64,000 bases of DNA from an uncultured Amphritea sp. (GTDB lineage Bacteria; Pseudomonadota; Gammaproteobacteria; Pseudomonadales; Balneatricaceae). Under the pieces are notes generated by a model that searched no databases, was not told the DNA's origin, and worked only from the letters and a program-made list of their open reading frames with translations. The stretch's first letter is position 1. The number at the start of each line of letters is the position of its first letter. The stretch is taken from assembly GCF_937127095.1 (NCBI RefSeq), contig NZ_CAKZLP010000085.1, positions 1 to 64,000 on the forward strand, read 5' to 3'. Below are positions 27,329 through 35,756 of this stretch, piece by piece. The translations under genes and the position numbers were made by a program.

Positions 27329-29110
27329 ATGTGTGGTATATACGGCTACTTTGATACATATGGTTTGCGCCTGAGTGATTCAGTACTTTCTCATATGGGA
27401 AAAGTAATTAATCATAGAGGGCCTGATGGTAATGGCTGCTATCATGATGAAGCTAGATCTGTAGCATTAGGAAACCAGCGGCTTGCGATCTTAGATGTTG
27501 AGCATGGACATCAGCCTTTTATATCAGATGATCGGAGTATTATTGTTGTCCAGAATGGTGAAATCTTCAATCATGTAGAACTGGCGGCGGACTTAAGAAA
27601 TGCAGGATTTGATTGTAAAACTCATTGTGATACAGAGGTTATTCTCAGGTTATATGAACGTGATGGAATCGAAGGGATATCTAAGTTAAATGGGATGTTT
27701 GCAATTGCCATTTATGATAAGGCTGAGGAACGCCTGTTTTTAGTAAGAGATAGGGTCGGTGAAAAACCTCTGTATTATCACTATAACGGCACAAAATTAC
27801 TTTTTGGGTCAGAGATAAAATCAATACTAAAAGGGAGGGATAGCAATTTTATTCCATCTCCTGAAGCTATCGATCAGTTTTTAACATATAACTACATACC
27901 TCCTCCGCTGACGATTTTTGAAGGGATCTATCATGTAATGCCAGGGCATTATTTGGAAGTTTCAAAAGAAGGAGTGAAAGAAAAATGTTGGTGGGATATT
28001 GCCCGGATAAAAGAGCAAAACTTTTCAGAAAGCGAGTGGATAGAAAAATTTAATGCCTTGTTAGAGGATTCTGTCAGATTACGTCTCCGATCAGATGTTC
28101 CATTTGGCGCCTTTCTTTCAGGAGGCGTGGACTCTAGCTCAGTAGTAGGGCTTATGAGTAAATGTTTGAATGATCCTGTAAGAACGTTTTGCATTGGCTT
28201 TGATGATGTTAATTATGATGAATCTCCATATGCCTTTAGTGCTGCTGAACGATTTCGCACTTGCCATAAAATGCAGAAAGTAAAAGCAAATCTTATTGAT
28301 CTTTGGCCTTTGGCTACTTATCACTGCGATCAGCCTCACGGAGATGTATCTTTTTTACCTACGTATAAAGTAGCCAGTTTAGCTGTAAATGATGTAAAGA
28401 TGGTTTTGACAGGTGATGGAGCTGACGAACTTTTTGCTGGTTACGATAAATATAAAAGTTTTTTCGCTAATGATGTTTCTCAGATGTCTGATCTGGATTT
28501 TCAAGAGAAGTATATTGAAAGTATTTCTCTTTTTAATCAGTGTGATAAAAGTCAGTTGTATACAACGCATTTCAAACAAACACTAAATGATCATGACTCA
28601 ATTGGTGTGGCTAGATACTTTTTTAACAAGTCTTCTACGATGGACCGGATTAATCAGGCGTTGTATATCGATTTTATGATGCTACTTCCAGGGAACAATC
28701 TGGTCAAACCCGACCGGATGGGGATGGCTGTTTCATTAGAAACCAGAGCTCCTTTTCTTGATTATAGGATGATGGAATTAGCATTCTCTATGCCGGGTAG
28801 TCTAAAGTTGAAAAATGGTGAAACTAAATATATATATAAAAAAGCAGTTGCTCCGCTTATAGGTAAAGATTTAGCTTATCGAAAAAAACAAATGTTTACA
28901 GTGCCTGTAGGGGAATGGTTCAAAGATGAACTTTTACCTCTATGTCAAGATCTTTTGCTTTCTGAACGTGCGCAGCGTAGAAATATTTTTGATGTGATGT
29001 TTCTAGAAAAAATTCTCTATGAGCATATTAAAGGTATATCGAATTATACACGTCAAATACGTGCGATAATGGCCTTGGAAATTTGGTTTAGAGAATTTAT
29101 CGATGATTGA
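27329..29110 (+). CDS. asnB: Asparagine-synthase-type glutamine amidotransferase (AsnB family)
   Basis: A 593-residue protein. The N-terminal Ntn glutaminase domain begins at catalytic Cys2 (MCGIYGY) and includes INHRGPDG and QNGEIFN. The C-terminal synthetase domain has the ATP PP-loop FLSGGVDSSSV. In polysaccharide loci such proteins often amidate a carboxyl group of a uronic acid or similar sugar rather than make asparagine. Here the acceptor could be the nonulosonate or a lactyl/uronic group; this is inference. Begins 2 bases after the sugar transferase stop and overlaps the next gene by 8 bases. Confidence 0.88.
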   Translation: MCGIYGYFDTYGLRLSDSVLSHMGKVINHRGPDGNGCYHDEARSVALGNQRLAILDVEHGHQPFISDDRSIIVVQNGEIFNHVELAADLRNAGFDCKTHCDTEVILRLYERDGIEGISKLNGMFAIAIYDKAEERLFLVRDRVGEKPLYYHYNGTKLLFGSEIKSILKGRDSNFIPSPEAIDQFLTYNYIPPPLTIFEGIYHVMPGHYLEVSKEGVKEKCWWDIARIKEQNFSESEWIEKFNALLEDSVRLRLRSDVPFGAFLSGGVDSSSVVGLMSKCLNDPVRTFCIGFDDVNYDESPYAFSAAERFRTCHKMQKVKANLIDLWPLATYHCDQPHGDVSFLPTYKVASLAVNDVKMVLTGDGADELFAGYDKYKSFFANDVSQMSDLDFQEKYIESISLFNQCDKSQLYTTHFKQTLNDHDSIGVARYFFNKSSTMDRINQALYIDFMMLLPGNNLVKPDRMGMAVSLETRAPFLDYRMMELAFSMPGSLKLKNGETKYIYKKAVAPLIGKDLAYRKKQMFTVPVGEWFKDELLPLCQDLLLSERAQRRNIFDVMFLEKILYEHIKGISNYTRQIRAIMALEIWFREFIDD

Positions 29111-30122
29111 TGCTTTGTATAATAATTTTAAACAAACAGTATTTCTGTTTTCTGCTTTGCTATTGATGATGGCATTAGGTCTGCTCAATTTCGAACTTTG
29201 GGATCAGGTTGAGTATGTTAGACAATCATCTCCAGAAATTACGTTGCGAGGAATATATACGGAATGGCATAAATTAAGGTATTTGTTAGTTTATCCCGTA
29301 TATGAGGCCTCCTATTTCTTTGAAATAGGTCAAGGTTTTGTCTTTGGTGTTTATTTGATTCTTATTATTTCTATAGCGTCTTTTGTAATTAGTAGCGTAG
29401 TTGATGTTTTTGGGAATGTGGATTTCATATATAAGTTATTGATTCCGCTGCTGCTGTTTTTTTTATCGTTTTTCATGAATGGTCGCCTGGTTTTCGGTAT
29501 ATTAGGTTGTGGGTTGGTCTTGTTGTCTGCATTGTTTCTTATTAGGAATAGTTACTTTGTTTCTTCTTTTTTATGTTTTTTTGGGTTTGTATTTTCTTCT
29601 GTATCGAGTGGTGTTTTTATTTCGCTTTATTTTATTTATATGAGTATTTTTTTTATTTGTGCTGTATATTATAGGTTTTTTTTAGGGCGTTCTTTCGCTG
29701 TTGGTTATCTTTTTATTTTAATTGTTTTCTATGTTTTTTTTCCTATTTTTTTAATGATGTTTATTAAGAATTATTTTTATTTTGGAGGCGGAGCAGAAGC
29801 TGCGGTAAATGCTTTAGATCATGGGCTAATGGCTGAAGATAATTCTGGTATGAATCTGCAGCTTCTGTTCAAAGTTTTTTTATTTTGTTTTTTGGCTTTT
29901 CTAGTGTTTTTTGTTGTCGTGTTACGGCGGTTTATTTCAAATGGTAGGGCGTTGTACGTGACTTTTTATTTTTGCAGCGTGTTATTGTTTTTATCAATGT
30001 TTGCAAATTCTATTCTCGTAATAGCTTTTGTTCCATTTTCTGTCCTGGGGGTTTTAGCGAGCAGTATGCTCGTGCCTGCAGTTCTGCATGGGAGATTGCA
30101 AATAGGGAAGTTAATGAAATGA
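29103..30122 (+). CDS. Polytopic membrane protein, possible O-antigen polymerase (Wzy-like)
   Basis: A 339-residue protein with eight or more hydrophobic segments, very rich in Phe, Leu, Ile and Val and with long T runs in the DNA. I recognise no sequence family. Its position between asnB and a GT-B-like gene, and the absence of any other polymerase candidate, suggest a Wzy- or EpsG-type role. The segment WHKLRYLLVYPVYEASYFFE near residue 50 is one of few polar stretches. Overlaps asnB by 8 bases and the next gene as ATGA. Product call is by position and topology only. Confidence 0.55.
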   Translation: MIDALYNNFKQTVFLFSALLLMMALGLLNFELWDQVEYVRQSSPEITLRGIYTEWHKLRYLLVYPVYEASYFFEIGQGFVFGVYLILIISIASFVISSVVDVFGNVDFIYKLLIPLLLFFLSFFMNGRLVFGILGCGLVLLSALFLIRNSYFVSSFLCFFGFVFSSVSSGVFISLYFIYMSIFFICAVYYRFFLGRSFAVGYLFILIVFYVFFPIFLMMFIKNYFYFGGGAEAAVNALDHGLMAEDNSGMNLQLLFKVFLFCFLAFLVFFVVVLRRFISNGRALYVTFYFCSVLLFLSMFANSILVIAFVPFSVLGVLASSMLVPAVLHGRLQIGKLMK

Positions 30123-31339
30123 AAAAAATTGTCATCGTAACATATGGTGGCGGCCATATAAACATGCTTCTTCCAATTATCAGGCAGCTTACAAATGAGT
30201 CGGATATTATACTGTGTATATTAGCATTGACTACCGCTGGAAAAGTGCTGGAAAGAGAGGGGATAGAGCATCTAGGCTTTAGGGATCTATTGGTTGGCTC
30301 GGATGATGAGGCTGTTGAAAATGGCATTCGTTTACTAGGGCCGGAAGCTGAATTTTCACCCGTAGGTTATGATGAAAGTGTTGCATATATGGGGCTTTCA
30401 TACTTGGATATGGAAACGAGGCTTGGAAAAATAGCAGCAAAAGAATTATTTCAAGATAAAGGCCGTCAGGCTTTTTATCAACTGACCGTTATGGAAAAGT
30501 TTCTGACACACCAGCAACCGGATCTTGTGATTGCAACGAATTCCCCCCGATGTGAAAAAGCTGCACTTGATGCAGCAGGTAATTTGAATATACCGTCAAT
30601 ATGCTTAGTTGATCTGTTCGCATTGCAAGAGTCTGAATGGATTTGTAAAAATTCATATGCCTCTAAGGTATGTGTATTATCCAAGTATGTTAAAAATATA
30701 TTAGTAGAGAAAGGAAGACGGGCTGGAGATGTAGTCGTTACAGGTAATCCTGCTTTTGATCCTCTTTCTACTTTAGATAGAAAAGTGTTAAGGCAACAGA
30801 CCCGTGAAAAATTAGGATGTAGCGAGTACGAACGCATTATTTTATGGGCTTCAAGTGTTGAACCCGCTATACATCCGTTTACAAATCGCAAAGGTGACAT
30901 TACCTTACCAGAGAGAGTAAGAGATGAGTTAGTGAGAATTACAAATTCATCGTCTAAATATAGGTTGGTTATACGCCCTCATCCAAGTGAGCAGGTACCG
31001 AAGCTATCAGGTCGTAAAAATGTTTTTTTAAGCACACAAGAGCAATCAATTGAAGAGGTGCTAACTGCTGCTGATGTTGTTATCGTTTTTGCTTCTACAG
31101 TAGGTATACAAGCAGCCTATTTAGAAAAGCCTCTGATAAATGTCAGGCTATCTGTTTTTGCAGATGATGCTCCTTATGATGAAATGGGATTGTCAGCACC
31201 TGTCTATAAGCTTGAGGAGCTCGGTGGAGTTATCGACTCTTTGCTTAAGCAAAAAAAACCAATCTCAGGTCTGCTTCCACCAGTAGGGCAGGCGACGCAA
31301 AAGGTTGTCAAGGAAATTAAATGCATGTTGGGCCTATGA
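30119..31339 (+). CDS. GT-B-fold protein (glycosyltransferase or UDP-GlcNAc 2-epimerase-like)
   Basis: Start ATG 30119 overlaps the previous stop as ATGA; a longer frame upstream is not supported. The 406-residue product begins with a Rossmann-like MKKIVIVTYGGGHINMLLP. It has VVVTGNPAFDP in the middle and a C-terminal nucleotide-binding region with YRLVIRPHPSEQVP and FASTVGIQAAYLEKPLI, as in NeuC/WecB epimerases and related GT-B transferases. It may be the main glycosyltransferase of the locus, which has few others. Donor and acceptor cannot be told from sequence. Confidence 0.65.
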   Translation: MKKIVIVTYGGGHINMLLPIIRQLTNESDIILCILALTTAGKVLEREGIEHLGFRDLLVGSDDEAVENGIRLLGPEAEFSPVGYDESVAYMGLSYLDMETRLGKIAAKELFQDKGRQAFYQLTVMEKFLTHQQPDLVIATNSPRCEKAALDAAGNLNIPSICLVDLFALQESEWICKNSYASKVCVLSKYVKNILVEKGRRAGDVVVTGNPAFDPLSTLDRKVLRQQTREKLGCSEYERIILWASSVEPAIHPFTNRKGDITLPERVRDELVRITNSSSKYRLVIRPHPSEQVPKLSGRKNVFLSTQEQSIEEVLTAADVVIVFASTVGIQAAYLEKPLINVRLSVFADDAPYDEMGLSAPVYKLEELGGVIDSLLKQKKPISGLLPPVGQATQKVVKEIKCMLGL

Positions 31340-31373
31340 GGCCAATGCTAAGTTATAAGTTTGAGAGAATTTT

Positions 31374-32129
31374 ATGAGCTTAAGAGTCATTGCGAAACTT
31401 GACGTCAAACCTCCGTTTGTTGTCAAACCAGTCCATTTTGAAGGGCTGCGTAAAATTGGTACACCTTCGGATCTTGCTTTGAAATATTATCAGCAAGGGG
31501 CTGATGAGGTTATGTATGTTGATATTGTTGCTTCTCTGTACCAGAGAGAAATTCTTTATCAATATATAGAAGAAACTGCTAATGAGTTGTTTATTCCTAT
31601 GGGCGTTGGTGGTGGTGTGAGATCAGTAGATGATTTTTCAAAGCTGTTTCACTCAGGCGCAGACAAAGTATTGATAAATACATCAGTTCTTCAGAGTGAT
31701 CCTTCTTTGATACGAGATGCTTCTAGTATATTTGGTGCACAGTCGGTCGTTTTAAATATTGAAGCAAAAAAATGGACTGATCATTGGGAGTGTTACAGTG
31801 ATTGTGGAAGAATTAGAAGTGGACGTTCAGTTACTGACTGGGTCACCGAGGCCGTTGAATTAGGCGTTGGCGAAATTATGCTGCAGTCTGTTGATTGTGA
31901 TGGACGTCGTCGCGGGTTTGATATTGATCTTGTTGCTAGTGTCACGGATAGAGTTAGTGTTCCCGTAATCGCAGCCAGTGGTGCAGGCTCTCTCCAGCAT
32001 ATCCTGGATGTAGTGAAAAATGGTAAGCCTGATGCGGTTGCTGTAGCGTCTTTGCTACATTATGACATTGCCACTATAAGAGATATTAAAATGTTTCTAA
32101 TTGAAAATGGTATAGAGGTATCACTATGA
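31374..32129 (+). CDS. HisF-like ammonia-dependent synthase subunit of sugar amidation (WbuZ-type)
   Basis: A 251-residue TIM-barrel protein homologous to imidazole-glycerol-phosphate synthase HisF. It lies with a HisH-like and a PP-loop amidotransferase gene, the trio known from O-antigen loci (WbuX/Y/Z) and linked to acetamidino groups. Asp10 (AKLDV) matches catalytic Asp11 of HisF. At the position of catalytic Asp130 (AIDAK in Thermotoga) this protein has Glu130 (NIEAK). SVDCDGRRRGFD matches the later phosphate loop. The Asp-to-Glu change argues against histidine synthesis. Probably channels ammonia to the amidotransferase. Confidence 0.85.
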   Translation: MSLRVIAKLDVKPPFVVKPVHFEGLRKIGTPSDLALKYYQQGADEVMYVDIVASLYQREILYQYIEETANELFIPMGVGGGVRSVDDFSKLFHSGADKVLINTSVLQSDPSLIRDASSIFGAQSVVLNIEAKKWTDHWECYSDCGRIRSGRSVTDWVTEAVELGVGEIMLQSVDCDGRRRGFDIDLVASVTDRVSVPVIAASGAGSLQHILDVVKNGKPDAVAVASLLHYDIATIRDIKMFLIENGIEVSL

Positions 32130-32728
32130 GCAATATCATTGGCGTTGTTAACTATGGTGTTGCAGGAAATATTCATAGTATTTGTAAAGCTCTGAGAAAA
32201 GCCGACGCAAATTTTTTGATAGTTGAAGAGGCATCTCAGTTAGAGTCAGCCGATAAAATATTATTGCCTGGAGTCGGTAGTTTTAAGGATGCTATACAAG
32301 AATTAAAGAACGATCGATTACTCGAAGGTCTGATTTCTGCTATTAGAGTTAAACCAACCTTAGGTATTTGTATCGGCATGCAAATTTTGTCAAGAATTGG
32401 ATTTGAGTTTGGAGAAACTGCGGGCTTGGGTCTTATTGATGCAGAGGTTAAGCCTGTTATATGTTCGGGTAGTGTTCCTCATGTTGGTTTCAACAATATA
32501 AGACTTGTTAAAGAAAGTCCTCTATTGAATGGTCTTGATGGTGAGCAGTTTTATTTCATGCACTCATATGAGGTTGTTAATTATACCGACATCGCTGCCT
32601 TAACAACCTACTGTAATCATGATTTTGTGTCTGCTATATCCAAAGGGCATATTCACGGAGTTCAGTTTCACCCTGAAAAAAGCCGTGATGCAGGAATAGA
32701 GTTATTTAAGAATTTTATTGAATTATAA
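32126..32728 (+). CDS. HisH-like glutaminase subunit of sugar amidation (WbuY-type)
   Basis: A 200-residue class I glutamine amidotransferase. The triad is visible: Cys82 in GICIGMQ, His182 and Glu184 in QFHPEKS. LPGVGSF near residue 47 is also conserved. It hydrolyses glutamine and passes ammonia to the HisF-like partner, whose gene it overlaps by 4 bases. In this setting the ammonia most likely serves the PP-loop enzyme encoded next rather than histidine synthesis. Confidence 0.87.
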   Translation: MSNIIGVVNYGVAGNIHSICKALRKADANFLIVEEASQLESADKILLPGVGSFKDAIQELKNDRLLEGLISAIRVKPTLGICIGMQILSRIGFEFGETAGLGLIDAEVKPVICSGSVPHVGFNNIRLVKESPLLNGLDGEQFYFMHSYEVVNYTDIAALTTYCNHDFVSAISKGHIHGVQFHPEKSRDAGIELFKNFIEL

Positions 32729-32738
32729 GGTGGCGATG

Positions 32739-33950
32739 ATGAAAGAAACTACAGGAAAGTATGGCTTGCCGCTCGAAGTTAAGTTCTGCAGAAAATGCAC
32801 AATGAACAATCAGAGACCTTCATCTACTGTAGAATTCAAGCAAAAGGCAGGTGAAAAAAAGAGGACGTTGGCATTTGATGAAGAGGGTGTTTGTGAGGCA
32901 TGTCGTTATGCTGAGAAAAAGAAGGCTATAAACTGGAATGATCGACACCTAGAACTTGAAGAACTTTGTAATCGATTTCGTCGTAATGATGGAAGGTATG
33001 ATGTAGTTGTTCCTGGTAGCGGTGGTAAGGATAGTGTTCAAGCAGCTCATATGCTTAAATATAAATACAATATGAATCCAATTTTAATAACATGGCCTCC
33101 TGCTTTGTATACAGAAATTGGGCGTGATAATTTCGATGCATGGTTGAATTCAGGCTTTGCCAATTATACATATAACCAGAATAAAAAGTTACATCGATTT
33201 TTAACAAAGTGTGCTTTTGAAAATCTCGGTCATCCATTTCAACCATTTATTCTCGGGCAGAAAAACTTAGCTCCAAGATTGTCTGTGTTGCTAGATATTC
33301 CTTTGGTAATTTTTGGAGAGAATGAAGCAGAATATGGGAATGCTATTGAAGATAATGAAAAACCACAAAGAGATGCTAAGTATTTCTCAGCAGAAGTGGC
33401 AATTTCTGATCTAGTTTTAGGCGGAGTTCCTGCAGTCGAATTAATTGATAAGCATGGTTTCAAGCTTTCTGACTTAGAGGCTTATTTTCCGGTAGATCCG
33501 TACGCTATTGAGAAAACGAAAACAGAAGTTCACTATCTTGGGTATTATGTTAAGTGGCATCCACAGGAGACATATTATTACTCTGTTGAAAATAGTGATT
33601 TTATGCCCAATTATTATCGTACGGAAGGTAGCTTTAGTAAATATAGCTCTTTGGATGATAAGATAGACTGGTTACATTACCATACCACGACTATCAAGTT
33701 TGGTATCGGTAGAGCTACTTACGATTCTGCCCAGGAAATTCGTAATGGAGATATCACGCGTGACGAAGGTATTGCTTTAATAAAAAGATTTGATGGAGAG
33801 TTTCCTGAACAGTATATTCTTGATTGTTGTGATTACATGGGAATAAGTTTGACTCGTTATCATGATATTATTGAGAAATTCCGCTCTCCTCATTTATGGC
33901 ATAAAAAGTTCGATCAGTGGGAGCTTGTTAAGCCTATTTGGAAAGAATAA
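32739..33950 (+). CDS. N-acetyl sugar amidotransferase (WbuX/PseA/LegA-like)
   Basis: A PP-loop ATPase of about 403 residues. It has an N-terminal CxxC (Cys17, Cys20), a second CxxC (Cys52, Cys55), together probably a zinc site, and the ATP motif PGSGGKDS at residues 92-99. The family converts an N-acetyl group of a nonulosonic acid (or its precursor) to acetamidino using ammonia. Start ATG 32739 is chosen because AAGGTGG lies 5 bases upstream; ATG 32736 and a TTG at 32718 are in frame but less well placed. Confidence 0.88.
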   Translation: MKETTGKYGLPLEVKFCRKCTMNNQRPSSTVEFKQKAGEKKRTLAFDEEGVCEACRYAEKKKAINWNDRHLELEELCNRFRRNDGRYDVVVPGSGGKDSVQAAHMLKYKYNMNPILITWPPALYTEIGRDNFDAWLNSGFANYTYNQNKKLHRFLTKCAFENLGHPFQPFILGQKNLAPRLSVLLDIPLVIFGENEAEYGNAIEDNEKPQRDAKYFSAEVAISDLVLGGVPAVELIDKHGFKLSDLEAYFPVDPYAIEKTKTEVHYLGYYVKWHPQETYYYSVENSDFMPNYYRTEGSFSKYSSLDDKIDWLHYHTTTIKFGIGRATYDSAQEIRNGDITRDEGIALIKRFDGEFPEQYILDCCDYMGISLTRYHDIIEKFRSPHLWHKKFDQWELVKPIWKE

Positions 33951-33966
33951 ATCGAGGTAAAATTAA

Positions 33967-34671
33967 GTGCTAAAACGTACAAGAAACAGTAAGTATTTAG
34001 CTGTTATACCAGCCAGAGGCGGAAGTAAGAGGCTCCCTGGGAAAAACCTCAAGCTATTGGCTGGAATACCTCTGTTGAGTTGGACTATTAATGCGGCTAG
34101 AAATAGTCAGTGTATCGATAAAATTGTTGTTAGTAGTGATGATGATTGCATCTTAACCTTGGCGGAAAAGGAGGGTGTTGTTGCTTTGAGACGCCCTGCT
34201 TCTATTTCTGCGGATACATCCAGTACTGTAGATGCGTTGATACATGCAGTAGCAGAAGAAGGTGAGGGTTTTGATCACATCGTTTTACTGCAGCCTACAA
34301 GTCCATTGCGAAATGAGAGCCATATTGATGCTGCGATTGACTACTCAGAGTTGAAAAAAAGCCCTTCAGTAGTATCTGTTTGTGAAGTTGATCATAGCCC
34401 GCTGTGGGAAAATACCTTGCCTAATGATAATAGCCTTAAGGGTTTTATAAGGTCAGATGTTGTTGGCAAGCGTAGTCAGGATTTAGATATTTATTATAGG
34501 CTTAATGGTGCAATTTATATTGTCTCAATAGACAGATTGATAGCTGAAAATTGTTTGATTTTTGATGAATCTTTTGCATTTATAATGGATAAGGAAAGTT
34601 CTGTAGATATCGATACAATCTATGATTTTCTTTATGCAGAGGCGATGCTTAGTTATGATGAAAATAAATGA
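33967..34671 (+). CDS. CMP-nonulosonate cytidylyltransferase (NeuA/LegF/PseF family)
   Basis: Activates a nonulosonic acid with CTP. The 234-residue protein starts LAVIPARGGSKRLPGKNL, the CTP-binding signature, and carries LLQPTSPLR and the acidic VVSSDDD. The start is GTG with GAGG 9 bases upstream. Five of the six pathway genes (the exception is the dehydratase at 22523) are consecutive, ordered neuA-neuB-neuC-neuD-aminotransferase. Whether the substrate is legionaminic acid, an epimer or Neu5Ac cannot be read from sequence; the dehydratase and aminotransferase favour a legionaminic type. Confidence 0.9.
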   Translation: MLKRTRNSKYLAVIPARGGSKRLPGKNLKLLAGIPLLSWTINAARNSQCIDKIVVSSDDDCILTLAEKEGVVALRRPASISADTSSTVDALIHAVAEEGEGFDHIVLLQPTSPLRNESHIDAAIDYSELKKSPSVVSVCEVDHSPLWENTLPNDNSLKGFIRSDVVGKRSQDLDIYYRLNGAIYIVSIDRLIAENCLIFDESFAFIMDKESSVDIDTIYDFLYAEAMLSYDENK

Positions 34672-34721
34672 ATACTAGTTGTAAATATAAACTTTTGTTT
34701 TCTATATAGGTATAGATTTTA

Positions 34722-35756
34722 ATGAGTTGTTTTATAATTGCTGAAGCTGGTGTGAATCATAATGGCTCTGAAGATCTTGCTTTCAAGCTGATAGATATCG
34801 CGGTTAATGCTGGTGCAGATGCTATCAAATTTCAGACATTTAAAGCAGACCGGTTAGTTCTCCGAGGAACTTCTACTGCTGAATATCAGCAGCGCCATAC
34901 GGGGTCTAGTGATCAGTTTCAGATGCTGAAGCAGCTGGAACTTTCGGATTCATTGCATTTTAAGCTGAGAGATCGTTGCCAAGATCGCGGGATTGAGTTT
35001 ATGTCTACCCCTTTTGATCTTGATGCAGCCGAAATGTTGATTAATTTAGGCATGAAGCGTCTTAAAATTCCTTCGGGTGAGCTAACTAATCTGCCACTTA
35101 TTAAACAATTGGTTCGGTACAACTGTCCAATTATTTTGTCGACGGGAATGTCTTCCCTCAATGAAGTTGAAGACGCCGTTAATTGCATAGATGCCGAACG
35201 CCAAAAACTTGGATATTCACAGCCTTTATCACAGGTGCTTACTTTACTTCATTGTACTTCTAACTATCCGACTAAGCCTGAAGATGTAAACTTACAGGCT
35301 ATGGTTTCTTTGAAAAATACTTTTTCATTACCTGTTGGATATTCTGATCATACAGAAGGCTGTCTTATTTCAACCGCTGCTGTAGCGATGGGGGCTGTTG
35401 TAATAGAGAAACATTTTACGCTTGATAAGACTCTTCCTGGCCCCGATCATAAAGCATCTCTCGATCCTCAAGAGCTTGAGCTGATGATTGCTCAGATAAG
35501 AAAACTGGAGCTGAGTTTTGGTGATGGTGTAAAGCGTGTTCGCGATTCCGAGTTACCTGTAAGGGATCTCGTCAGGCGGAGTATAGTTCTTGCTTCCGAT
35601 AAAAAAGTTGGTGATGTACTTGCTGATTCTGATTTTCAGTTGTTGAGGCCGGGCTCAGGTATTGCTCCAAAGTATCTTGAGACAATAATTGGCAAAAGTC
35701 TGATTAAGGAGGTTAAACGAGGTCACATGCTTTGTTGGAGTGATATAGATATATGA
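34722..35756 (+). CDS. Nonulosonate synthase (NeuB/LegI family)
   Basis: Condenses a 6-carbon mannosamine-type sugar with phosphoenolpyruvate to a 9-carbon acid. The 344-residue protein has the TIM-barrel start IAEAGVNHNG, a middle KIPSGELTNLPL and GYSDHTEG, and a C-terminal SAF (antifreeze-like) domain from about residue 285. The 50-base gap before it is the largest inside this sub-cluster. Overlaps the next gene by 4 bases (ATGA). Presence of a NeuC-type rather than a PseG-type partner argues for Leg or Neu rather than pseudaminic acid. Confidence 0.92.
   Translation: MSCFIIAEAGVNHNGSEDLAFKLIDIAVNAGADAIKFQTFKADRLVLRGTSTAEYQQRHTGSSDQFQMLKQLELSDSLHFKLRDRCQDRGIEFMSTPFDLDAAEMLINLGMKRLKIPSGELTNLPLIKQLVRYNCPIILSTGMSSLNEVEDAVNCIDAERQKLGYSQPLSQVLTLLHCTSNYPTKPEDVNLQAMVSLKNTFSLPVGYSDHTEGCLISTAAVAMGAVVIEKHFTLDKTLPGPDHKASLDPQELELMIAQIRKLELSFGDGVKRVRDSELPVRDLVRRSIVLASDKKVGDVLADSDFQLLRPGSGIAPKYLETIIGKSLIKEVKRGHMLCWSDIDI

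Noticed and set aside
29972..30118. N-terminal extension of the GT-B-like protein
   Set aside because: It reads through the end of the membrane-protein gene in another frame; ATG 30119 with an ATGA overlap gives the normal Rossmann start.
31374..32728. hisF and hisH as histidine biosynthesis genes
   Set aside because: No other his genes are near, the pair overlaps with a PP-loop sugar amidotransferase, and the HisF-like protein has Glu at the catalytic Asp130 position.
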